From: CAZEQD01 sp964514305
Lineage (GTDB): Bacteria; Acidobacteriota; Aminicenantia; Aminicenantales; Aminicenantaceae
DNA length: 9,476 nt
Assembly (NCBI GenBank): GCA_964514305.1
Contig: CAZEQD010000073.1
Span: 1 to 9,476, forward strand
Direction of reading: 5' to 3'
The notes beneath the pieces are model-generated. The model did not search any database, was not told the origin of the DNA, and saw only the letters and a program-made list of their open reading frames with translations. Below, in pieces: positions 1 to 8,000 of this stretch. The stretch's first letter is position 1; every line of letters starts with the position of its first letter. Made by a program: the position numbers and the translations under genes.

Positions 1-53
1 TTATTTGCTAATAATACTATACGCTCTGTATATTATTTTATTAACTATATCTG

Positions 54-96
54 TTAATTATAAAAGACAAATTTAATTATAAAAGACAAATTTAAT
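54..96. repeat. 19-bp direct tandem repeat, about 2.3 copies
   Basis: Every base from 54 to 77 is identical to the base 19 positions downstream. The unit (TTAATTATAAAAGACAAAT) therefore occurs about 2.3 times head to tail over 43 bp, and the match ends at 53/72 and 78/97. The repeat ends 16 bp before the TTGACA box of the candidate promoter that would drive the downstream cluster. It could be a pair of activator sites on adjacent DNA faces (19 bp is slightly under two helical turns) or simply a replication-slippage product in AT-rich DNA. The repeat is read directly; any regulatory role is inference. Confidence 0.85.
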
Positions 97-112
97 AATG
101 AAAATCATATTT

Positions 113-141
113 TTGACATCACATTGTTTTCAAATAATAAA
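113..141 (+). promoter_or_regulatory. Candidate sigma70-type promoter for the GWxTD-corrinoid cluster
   Basis: A perfect -35 hexamer TTGACA lies at 113-118. A 17-nt spacer follows, then AATAAA at 136-141, which matches four of six positions of the TATAAT consensus. An overlapping AATAAT at 133-138 is a better hexamer but would leave only a 14-nt spacer. Transcription would start near 148 and leave a leader of about 75 nt before the chosen ATG at 223. The -35 is convincing and the -10 is only fair in this AT-rich background. Confidence 0.4.
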
Positions 142-222
142 TCATCAAGTTTTTAGCCGTGGTTTGTTTATAAAATTTGTATCTTCTTGAATTTTTTGCT
201 GTTTCCAGATATCTTATTCAAG

Positions 223-2313
223 ATGACTAAATTGCCGAAGTTGGTATGTTTCTCTTTTATTTCAATCTTCTTGTTTTCTTATTTAAATCTTGCAGTTTCC
301 CACGGATCCCCTCAGGATCTTAATCCAAAATTCAAAAAGTGGCTTGAGGAAGATGTGGCTTATATTATTACTCCTTTAGAGAAAGAAGTCTTTCTTCAGC
401 TTAAAACTGATAGAGAAAGAGAACTTTTTATTGAGGCTTTTTGGAAGCAGCGAGACCCTACCCCCGGAACCCCAGAAAATGAATTTAAAGAAGAGCATTA
501 CCGTCGTATAAATTATGCCAATTATAATTTTGGCCGAGGCGTACCTAAGGCTGGTTGGAAAACGGATAGAGGCCGGATCTACATCATGTTAGGAGAGCCT
601 CGAGACATTCAGAGATATACGGGAGAGTCAGAAATTTATAACACTGAAGTTTGGTTCTATCAAGGACTAAGTCAATATGGATTACCAGCCGGCTTTAATC
701 TGATTTTTCTTCAAAAAAATAATATTGGTGAATATGTACTTTATAGCCCCTCAAGTGACGGGCCTCAAGCTCTTCTAACTTCATATTTTGGTGATCAAGC
801 AAATTATATGGCTGCCTATAGAGCCCTTAAAAGAATAAATCCTACATTAGCTAATCTCTCACTTTCTCTTATTCCTGGAGAGAGAGCCCACTTTGGCCGT
901 CCTTCCTTAGCTTCTGACATTCTCCTTCAGAATATATCCACAGTTCCCCAAAAGAAGTTAAATGATATCTATGCTAAAAAGTTTTTAATGTATAAAGACA
1001 TAGTAGAAGTAGATTATTCAGCCAATTATATTGATAACGATCATTCGGTAAAAATTTTTAAGGACCCATCAGGGATATTTTTCGTCCATTATGCAGTTGA
1101 ACTTAGAAAATTTTCTATTCAGCAATTCAAGCAAAAATTTTCAACTCACTTGAAAATAAACGGGAATGTCTCTGATCTAAAAGGTAAAACAATCTATCAA
1201 TATGAACGATCATTTTCGGTCGAGTTGAATGAAGACAAGGTTAAAAAGATAACATATAAACCATTTGACCTTTACGACATGTTCCCTCTCACAGCTGGTA
1301 CTTACCGCTTTTCGCTCATTATCAAAAATGAGGTTTCCAAAGAATTTACTTCTCTTGAAAAGGAAATCACCGTACCAGGGGAAACAGATGTTCTTCATCT
1401 GAGCTCCTTTATCTTGGGCTATAAATTAGAAGAGGGCTCATCCAAATCCAATGCCCTTAAGCCTTTTAAAATAGATAGCCATCAAGTATATTTTCAACCT
1501 AGAAATATCTTTCATCCTCATGATAAGCTTTTTCTGGTTTTTCAGGTATTAGGCTTAAAGACAAGCGAGATCAAGAACAAGGAGCTGAAATTTGAATTTT
1601 CAAAAGAAAGCCAACCGTTCTTAACTTTAGTTAAAAAAGTAAGCGAATATCCAGACAAAATGAATTTTATCCAAGAATTTTCTCTTCAAAAATTTCAGCC
1701 TGGGCATTATCAGATCAAAATCAGCTTAGTAGACCATAGTCAAGAACTTCTTTCCAGAGAGGAAAAATTTGAAATTACCTCGGCGGTAGCTATCCCCCGC
1801 CCCTGGGTTTATTCTAGAACTCTCCTCCCTGCTTCCCATCCAAATTATTCTTTTATCATGGGAGAACAGCTTTTCAATAAGGGAGAAATAGAAAGAGCCC
1901 AAAAATTGTTAGAACAAGCTTATAAAAGGCAGCCTGATTTTCTGAAATATGCCTTAGGTTTGGCCAGGGTTTATTTTATTAAAAAAAATTATAAACAAAC
2001 GAAACAGCTCCTACTTTCCTTTACTAATTTAGAAAAAATTCCTTATCAACTCTATTATCTTTTAGGCAAGTCGCATCAGTCATTGGGGGAATATCATCAG
2101 GCTGTAGCTGTTTATAATCAGGCCATCTCCCGCTACGGCCTTAATACCAATCTCTTGAATTCCCTGGGAGAATGTTACTACAGGTTGGGATCCCATGAGG
2201 AAGCTCTAGCTGCCTGGGAAAAATCGATCGAAGTTAATGGCAACCAACCTGAAATTTTAGAGAAAATAAAGGCTGTAAAAAAAAATAAAAATAAAATTCA
2301 ACAAAGGAGATAA
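223..2313 (+). CDS. GWxTD-domain exported protein with C-terminal TPR repeats
   Basis: A 696-residue protein read from the ATG at 223. A TTG at 187 in the same frame would add 12 residues but would put hydrophobic residues ahead of the basic n-region, so I prefer the ATG. Neither start has a clear Shine-Dalgarno. The N-terminus is a signal peptide: two lysines, then a hydrophobic stretch to about residue 25 with no lipobox. The family signature GWKTD is at residues 111-115 (553-567), followed by the typical GRIYIMLGEP segment; this identifies the GWxTD domain. A long, probably beta-rich middle follows, and then three or four TPR-like helical pairs at about 541-675 (for example the final LGECYYRLGSHEEALAAWEK). 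The C-terminus is lysine-rich. GWxTD proteins are common in Acidobacteria-like lineages and have no settled function. TPRs suggest protein-protein contacts in the periplasm or at the envelope. The gene ends 1 nt before the corrinoid protein gene and contains that gene's ribosome binding site, so the two are probably translationally linked. Confidence 0.88.
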   Translation: MTKLPKLVCFSFISIFLFSYLNLAVSHGSPQDLNPKFKKWLEEDVAYIITPLEKEVFLQLKTDRERELFIEAFWKQRDPTPGTPENEFKEEHYRRINYANYNFGRGVPKAGWKTDRGRIYIMLGEPRDIQRYTGESEIYNTEVWFYQGLSQYGLPAGFNLIFLQKNNIGEYVLYSPSSDGPQALLTSYFGDQANYMAAYRALKRINPTLANLSLSLIPGERAHFGRPSLASDILLQNISTVPQKKLNDIYAKKFLMYKDIVEVDYSANYIDNDHSVKIFKDPSGIFFVHYAVELRKFSIQQFKQKFSTHLKINGNVSDLKGKTIYQYERSFSVELNEDKVKKITYKPFDLYDMFPLTAGTYRFSLIIKNEVSKEFTSLEKEITVPGETDVLHLSSFILGYKLEEGSSKSNALKPFKIDSHQVYFQPRNIFHPHDKLFLVFQVLGLKTSEIKNKELKFEFSKESQPFLTLVKKVSEYPDKMNFIQEFSLQKFQPGHYQIKISLVDHSQELLSREEKFEITSAVAIPRPWVYSRTLLPASHPNYSFIMGEQLFNKGEIERAQKLLEQAYKRQPDFLKYALGLARVYFIKKNYKQTKQLLLSFTNLEKIPYQLYYLLGKSHQSLGEYHQAVAVYNQAISRYGLNTNLLNSLGECYYRLGSHEEALAAWEKSIEVNGNQPEILEKIKAVKKNKNKIQQRR

Positions 2314-2314
2314 C

Positions 2315-2971
2315 ATGAACAATCAACAATTTTTTGAGCAAATCAAAAAAGCTATTATTGAAGGCAACAAAGAAGAATCAGTGGCCCTGGCCAAAAAAGC
2401 AGTGGAGGAAAAGCTTGACCTGAATGAAGTTATTGAGAAAGGCTATGTACCTGGCATCCAGAAGGTAGGTGAATATTGGGAAAAGGGAGAATATTTTTTA
2501 CCTGAATTAATTACTAGCGCTGAATGTATGAAAGCGGCTATGGCTGTTTTGCAGCCTGAGTTGGTAAAGGCCAAAATTGAAACTAAATCTTTGGGGAAAG
2601 TAGTAATAGGCACAATAGAAGGTGATATCCATGATATAGGTAAAAATCTAGTATCTTCTATGCTGGGTGCCAATGGTTTTGAGGTGGTTGATTTAGGAGC
2701 AGATGTTAAACTGGAAAAATTTATCGAAAAAGCAGTTGAAGAAAAGGCAGATTTTATCTGTCTTTCAGCCCTTCTCACCACAACCATGCTCGGCCAGAAA
2801 AAATTAGTAGAAATGCTGAAGGAGAAAAACCTTTACGGTCAGTTTAAAGTCATGGTAGGCGGAGCTCCTGTTAGCCGGCAATGGGCTGAAAACATAGGAG
2901 CTAACGGATATGCAGAAAATGCTATAACTGCTGTCAATGAAGCAAAAAAGTTAATCGAATCTGCAGATTAG
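2315..2971 (+). CDS. Corrinoid (B12-binding) methyl-carrier protein, MttC/MtbC family
   Basis: A 218-residue cytoplasmic protein of normal length for the methyltransferase corrinoid carriers. Residues 1-90 form the helical cap domain, including the conserved YFLPEL (60-65). Residues 94-215 form the Rossmann-like cobalamin domain. The B12 signature DxHxxG is present as D104-I-H106-D-I-G109, with His106 the predicted lower axial cobalt ligand. The other two B12-fold elements are S151-A-L153 and the VGGAP loop at 181-185. Its role is to accept a methyl group on Co(I) from a partner methyltransferase and hand it to a second methyltransferase. The partner is almost certainly the MttB-like product encoded at 3593-5062. 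The ribosome binding site AGGAGA (2305-2310) lies inside the 3' end of the GWxTD gene, 4 nt from the ATG. The stop is TAG. MtbC, MttC and MtgC-type carriers cannot be told apart by sequence alone, so no symbol is given. Confidence 0.93.
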   Translation: MNNQQFFEQIKKAIIEGNKEESVALAKKAVEEKLDLNEVIEKGYVPGIQKVGEYWEKGEYFLPELITSAECMKAAMAVLQPELVKAKIETKSLGKVVIGTIEGDIHDIGKNLVSSMLGANGFEVVDLGADVKLEKFIEKAVEEKADFICLSALLTTTMLGQKKLVEMLKEKNLYGQFKVMVGGAPVSRQWAENIGANGYAENAITAVNEAKKLIESAD

Positions 2972-3101
2972 ATATGGCAGTTATAGAAAAAATCGAAAAT
3001 TTTAAAATAGAGGTAGAGGAAAGAAGAGTTTTGAGACTAATCGTGTACAAGAAGCCTTTAGCTGAAACTAAACCCTCCATTCAACAGCTTATCAAAGAAG
3101 G

Positions 3102-3109
3102 AAAAAAAA
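3102..3109 (+). other. A8 tract at the first frame switch
   Basis: Eight consecutive A residues follow GG in the activation-domain gene. Upstream the conserved reading is in frame 0; downstream it is in frame +1. Removing one A would join the two. Ribosomal -1 slippage would not restore this frame, so a one-base indel, or an RNA polymerase slip that drops one A, is needed. Confidence 0.6.
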
Positions 3110-3238
3110 GGGATGGTTTCTCTCCTCCAGCCAGCCTCTATCTTAACCATAATAGATTATGAGGAAACCAACAAACATCCAATTTTCAATCAAGCTGAAA
3201 AAGTTGCTCTTTGTATCTGCACCATTGGTTCTGTAGTG

Positions 3239-3247
3239 AAAAAAAAA
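3239..3247 (+). other. A9 tract at the second frame switch
   Basis: Nine consecutive A residues follow GTG. The incoming frame (+1) reads GTG AAA AAA AAA TTG and soon hits a TGA, while the conserved continuation (EKKIEEHL) is one base back. Adding one base at or beside the tract, or a -1 slip on the A AAA AAA slippery sequence, restores the family-like reading. The tract is certain; its role as the switch point is inferred from where the homology-like reading changes frame. Confidence 0.6.
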
Positions 3248-3592
3248 TTGAAGAACATCTGAAGAACAACGAAATGATTAGAAGCTTAATTCTGGATGCT
3301 TTGGCTTCGGAAGCAGCCGAGGAAGTTGCTCGTCATTCAGATCAAATTCTAGCTCAAAAAGCGAGGGAACTTGATCTATGGCCCAGTAAAAGATTTTCTC
3401 CTGGATATAAACTCTGGCCTTTAACAGAACAAAAATTTATCTTCAGTCTGCTGCCAGGAGAAGAAATTGGAGTTAAACTTAATCCCATTTCATGGATGAT
3501 GGTTCCTCGAAAATCTATTTCTTTTAGAACAAATTTTTATATAGACAAAAATCTAACAACCAGAAAAAAATATTGACTTAAGAGAGGTTAAA

Positions 3593-5062
3593 ATGATTAA
3601 AGCTATTAGACCCCAATTAAAGCTTTTAAGTGATGAGTTTATCCAAAAAATTCTGGATGAAGCTTATGAGGTCCTTGAAAAAAAAGGTTTATTTATTGAA
3701 AACAAGGAGGCTTTATCCCTTTTTGCCCAGGCAGGAACAAAGATCGAAGAGTCCTCCCAAAGAGTTTTCATCAAACCTGAACTTGTCGAAAGCAGCCTTG
3801 CTTCAGCTCCTTCAACCATTACTTTTTATGACAGAGAAGAAAAAGTTAAACACTTAGTAGGAGGAGATGAAGTTCACTTTGATCCAGGTTCAGCTGCGGT
3901 AACTATCCTCGATTCCCAGACCCAGGAGCAAAGAAAAGCTGTCAGCCAGGATGTCATCAATTTTTATCGGATAACTGAAAACATGGAATACATCCATTTC
4001 CAGTGCACAGGGATTATTAGCAGTGATGTGCCTGATATTATCTCCGATAGCTACCGCCTCTATCTGGGCCTTCTTTTTTCCACTAAGCCTTCTGTAACCG
4101 GAACTTTCCGAGTAGAAGGCTTTAAACCCATGTACGAGATGTTAGTAGCTGTAAGAGGCAGTGAAAAAAAGCTTCAAGAAAAACCGCTGGCCATTTTTGA
4201 TGCCTGCCCCTCCCCTCCTCTAAAATGGAGCAACCTGACTACCCAAAGCCTGATTGACTGTGCCCGAGCTGGTATTCCTTCTGAGCTTATCTCCATGGGC
4301 ATGACAGGAGCTACCTCTCCCATAACTATAGCAGGAACTCTGGTTCAGCATGTAGTCGAGAATCTTGCAGGATTGGTTATCACCCAGTTAGCTCAAAAAG
4401 GAGCGCCAGTTATCTTTGGTGGTTCTCCCTCCAGCTTTGACATGAGAAAAGGCACCACTCCTATGGGAGCTATAGAAACCATGATGATTGATTCAGCCTA
4501 TGCTCAAATAGCCAAATTTCTTAATTTACCTACCCATGCTTATATGGCCCTCAGCGATTCTAAGCTAAACGATTCTCAAGCCGGACTGGAAACAAGCCTG
4601 GGAGCAATAATGGCTGCTCTTTCCGGAATTAATATTGTCTCCGGTCCTGGTATGCTTGATTTTGAAAGTTGTCAGAGCCTGGAAAAACTGGTCATTGATA
4701 ATGAAATCTGTGGTATGGTCTATCGCTTATTAAACGGAATAGCCCAAAGGGATGAACCTATTGCCAAAGATTTGCTGGAAGGACTGGAAGAGAATTCCCA
4801 GTTTCTATCAATGCCCCACACAAGCAAGTGGTACCGTCTTGAACATTCATTTCCCAAGATTATAGATAGAGATACTTATGACTACTGGGTTTCCCTTGGG
4901 AAAAAATCTATGGTTGACCGAGCCAGAGAAGAAGTGGAAAAGCTTCTCCAGGAAAACTCTCCTGTGCTGCCCGATAAAGCGCTTCGTCAGGAACTGTATC
5001 AAATTATGCTCAAAGATGCCAAGGCCAATAGTCTCTCTTCTCTACCTAAAATTGAAATATAA
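3593..5062 (+). CDS. mttB: MttB-family (trimethylamine-type) corrinoid methyltransferase, non-pyrrolysine
   Basis: A 489-residue soluble TIM-barrel-type enzyme of full family length. It would transfer a methyl group from a methylated amine to the cobalt of the corrinoid protein encoded just upstream. Recognisable family stretches are HFDPGSAAVTILD (95-107), the FDACPSPPLKWS segment (202-213), KGAPVIFGG (269-277), and SDSKLNDSQAG (321-331) followed by a conserved glycine-rich stretch ending SGPGMLD (350-356). The pyrrolysine-containing MttB of methanogens reads through an in-frame UAG. This gene has no internal TAG and ends in TAA, so it belongs to the larger non-Pyl superfamily. Characterised members of that group act on quaternary amines such as glycine betaine, proline betaine, carnitine or gamma-butyrobetaine. 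The substrate here is unknown, and the symbol denotes the family only. The ribosome binding site AGAGAGG (3581-3587) sits 5 nt before the ATG. The gene is 16 nt downstream of the broken activation-domain gene, in the same direction. Confidence 0.92.
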   Translation: MIKAIRPQLKLLSDEFIQKILDEAYEVLEKKGLFIENKEALSLFAQAGTKIEESSQRVFIKPELVESSLASAPSTITFYDREEKVKHLVGGDEVHFDPGSAAVTILDSQTQEQRKAVSQDVINFYRITENMEYIHFQCTGIISSDVPDIISDSYRLYLGLLFSTKPSVTGTFRVEGFKPMYEMLVAVRGSEKKLQEKPLAIFDACPSPPLKWSNLTTQSLIDCARAGIPSELISMGMTGATSPITIAGTLVQHVVENLAGLVITQLAQKGAPVIFGGSPSSFDMRKGTTPMGAIETMMIDSAYAQIAKFLNLPTHAYMALSDSKLNDSQAGLETSLGAIMAALSGINIVSGPGMLDFESCQSLEKLVIDNEICGMVYRLLNGIAQRDEPIAKDLLEGLEENSQFLSMPHTSKWYRLEHSFPKIIDRDTYDYWVSLGKKSMVDRAREEVEKLLQENSPVLPDKALRQELYQIMLKDAKANSLSSLPKIEI

Positions 5063-5063
5063 T

Positions 5064-5084
5064 TAACCTCTGGACTCTAGGTTG
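5064..5084. terminator. Weak hairpin between convergent genes
   Basis: AACCT (5065-5069) pairs with AGGTT (5079-5083), extendable by one U-G pair at 5064/5084, around a 9-nt loop. It lies in the 30-nt gap between the convergent stops of the methyltransferase and the Asp-box protein. It could act on either transcript: the minus-strand RNA continues into an A/U-rich stretch, while the plus-strand side has no U-run. The short stem makes this a low-confidence call. Confidence 0.22.
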
Positions 5085-5092
5085 ATAGCGAT

Positions 5093-8000
5093 CTAAAGCT
5101 TTACTTTCTTGGGGACTTTAAGAGGCTTTAAATTGTTTTCTTTTAAGAGAATGTTAAGTTTTGGAATTTCTACTTCAAGGTAACCATTCAGCTCAGCTAC
5201 CAGTTTATCAACCACGTCTGTTAGTTCTTCAAGCTGAGCTAGATCAGTTTGAGTCGGAGCTGAAGGATAACTGCTTATGGAACTTCCTAAAGACATCAGT
5301 TGCTGAGGAAGCGGTCCACCTCTTAAAGCTATTTCCATTGAGCCTCTGTATCCTATTTCTTTAGGAACAATTTTCTCCTCAAGAAGCCCGAATTCGTGGT
5401 CGAAATCTTCTACTGTTTTTAAGATGCTTTGATTTTCTTGGGGTTTATTTTTTAACTCATTTATAAGTTTATCTAACTGACGTCTTATATTCCTGGCGGC
5501 TGTCACCGAGAGGCCCATTTTCTTAGAAATAATTAAAACTTTAGTTAGCGCTTCAAGTTGAGCTTTTTTTTCTTCTTCTTTAAACTTCAAACGAGGATCA
5601 GCCCTGAGAACAGCTTCATTTTCCAAGATTTTTTTTCCCACAGATAAAACAACTTTGTATTTTCCGGCTGGCGCCGTTGGCAAGGCTATAAATCCAGCAC
5701 TGCCCGGTTTAATGGGGTTCCCTTCTTTGGTTTTAGGAACAAACTGCAGATTCCAGGCAATTCTTTGAAGACCTTCTTTAGTCGCCAGCTTATATTCATA
5801 AAAAATCTGACCATCTTGGTTGATGATAGTTAACTTTGGCTTTTCTTTAGGTTTTTCTCTAAGATATGAAGTTATGATCATTCCGTAGGCAGGATTTTTC
5901 CCAGCAAAAATAGGTCTTGAAAAGGGCTCTCTTCTTGAAGAACGGAGAAAAGCAGTTGTTGGCCTGATGTTAAATAAGTAGGCCTCAGTTTCTAAAAGAT
6001 CACTATTCATCTCTTGAAGAGGTGAAATATCATCCATAATCCAGATGCCACGGCCATGGGTACCGATGATTAAATCATTTTCCCGAGGATGGATAGCAAT
6101 ATCCCTGACAGCCACCGTCGGCAAATTATTCCGCAGGGAAAACCAGCTTTGGCCGCCATCTAAAGAGGCAAAAATACCAAACTCGGTGCCGACAAAAAGA
6201 AGATTTTTATTTTTTAAATCTTCCCGTACTACATGAATCCAGCCCAGAGGAAGATTGCCTTTAATCGACCGCCAGGTCTGACCATAATCAGTAGTTACGT
6301 ACAAATAGGGCCTATAATCATCAGTACGGTGTCCATCAAAAGCAACATAGGCTTTGCCGCCTTCAAAATGAGAAGCTTCTATAGAAGAACACCAGGTATA
6401 GGGAGGTAAGCCAGGAATATTTTCAACAACATTATGCCAGCTTCGGCCTCCATCTCTGGTAAGCTGCACATTACCGTCATCAGTTCCACACCAGATTACA
6501 CCTTGTTCTACTGGGGACTCGGAAATAGTAACAATGGTGCAGTGAATTTCAGCTCCTGTGTTGTCGGGCGTAATTGGACCACCTGAATCTATTTGTTTTC
6601 TAGGGTCATTGGTGGTTAAATCAGGACTAATAAGCTCCCAGGAATGGCCACCATCAGTTGTTTTAAACAAGTAATTTCCTCCCGTATAAACAGTTTTGGG
6701 ATCATGAGGAGAGATGTAAACAGGAGAATTCCAGTTGAATCTATAAGGCGGATCTTTTAAGGAGGCCGCTGGTCTTATAATTTTACTGCGGCCAATTTCC
6801 AGGTTATAGCGGCATAAATTATTCATCTGCCAATTGCTGTAAATTATATCGTGATCAGTAGGATCAACAACCGTGTAAAAGCCATCACCCCCTCCTATCA
6901 TGTACCAATCGCTGTTTCTGATTCCGCCAGAATCAAGAGTGGCATTTGGTCCACCCCAGCTTCCATTATCCTGGAGACCACAATAAACATAATAAGGATT
7001 TCTAAAATCAAAACCAATATGATAAACCTCAGCCACAGCCATATGTTTTACATCGTACCAATTTTTGCCTCCATCAAAAGTAATGTCTATTCCTCCATCA
7101 TTGCCATCAATCAAATGAAGAGGATTAGATGGATCTATCCAGAGAGCATGATGATCTGAATGAGTGCCAGCTGAAATGGCTCTGAATTTTTTTCCCATAT
7201 CTTTAGAAACATAAAGCCCACCTGAAAAAACATAAACAATTTTATCATCATTGGGATCAACCCGGATCTGGCTGTAATAAAAAGGGCGAAAGTTTATCAT
7301 TTTGTAGGTTTTATAATCGCACATCCTCTTCCAGCTTTGGCCCTTATCTTCCGAACGCCAGACGCCTCCATCTTTATGCTCAATTAGGGCATAAACAACA
7401 TTAGGCTTGCTTTGAGAAACAGCCAGCCCAATTCTGCCTAGAATTCCCTGGGGCAAATCCTTCACCAGCTTTTTCCACGTCCTGCCTCCGTCTGTGGATT
7501 TGTAAATGCCACTTGATGGTCCTCCACTGGAAAAATAATAAGGCAGGCGGCGGTATTCATAAGCAGCAGCATAAAGAGTAAGCGAATCTTCAGGATCCAT
7601 GGCTAAATCAGCAATGCCAGTATTTTCATCAAGGTAAAGCACCTTTTCCCAAGTTTGGCCACCATCTATAGTCCTGTAAAGTCCACGCTCTTTATTTGGT
7701 CCCCAGAGATGGCCCATAGCTGCCACATAAACGATATTGGGATCTCCGGGATTGATAATAATACGACTGATATGCCTGGTTTCTTTGAGACCCATATTCT
7801 TCCAGGTTTTTCCCCCATCTGTAGATTTATATACTCCGTCACCGATAGTAACACTGTTTCTGCAGGTAGCCTCGCCTGTACCCACCCAGATGATATGGGG
7901 ATGAGACTGCGAAACAGCAATATCTCCTACAGAAACAGTCTTTTCTTTATGAAAAATTGGTTTCCAGGTAATACCATTATTTTCAGACTTCCAGACACCA

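Larger units (their letters stand above)
2974..3576 (+). pseudogene. MetH-activation-domain protein, frame broken twice at poly-A tracts
   Basis: One continuous protein of about 200 residues is spread over two reading frames. Frame 0 gives residues 1-45 from the ATG at 2974 (for example VLRLIVYKKPLAETKPSIQQ). The homology-like reading then moves to frame +1 around the A8 tract at 3102-3109 and continues as LLQPASILTIIDYEETNKHP and later ALCICTIGSVV. It returns to frame 0 at the A9 tract 3239-3247 for EKKIEEHLKNN onward. Without the shifts, frame 0 stops at TGA 3160-3162 and again at 3196-3198. The C-terminal part carries RFSPGYKLWPL, then IGVKLNPISWMMVPRKSIS, which match the activation domain of B12-dependent methionine synthase. 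Stand-alone versions are commonly found beside corrinoid carriers and MttB homologues and are thought to help reactivate oxidised cobalt. The reconstructed length fits that family. The gene starts 2 nt after the corrinoid protein stop with no good ribosome binding site, suggesting coupled translation. It may be a real pseudogene, a homopolymer sequencing artefact, or slippage-expressed. Confidence 0.75.

Noticed and set aside
187..222. TTG at 187 as the start of the GWxTD gene
   Set aside because: It adds 12 hydrophobic residues before the natural n-region of the signal peptide and has no Shine-Dalgarno. The ATG at 223 gives a normal signal peptide.
1..222. CRISPR-like or mobile-element signal from the repeats near the left edge
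   Set aside because: There are only about two contiguous copies with no spacers, no inverted terminal repeats and no transposase. It is a simple tandem duplication.
3593..5062. Possible pyrrolysine-dependent MttB
   Set aside because: The frame is open for the full family length with no internal TAG, and the stop is TAA. Pyrrolysine use is not indicated.
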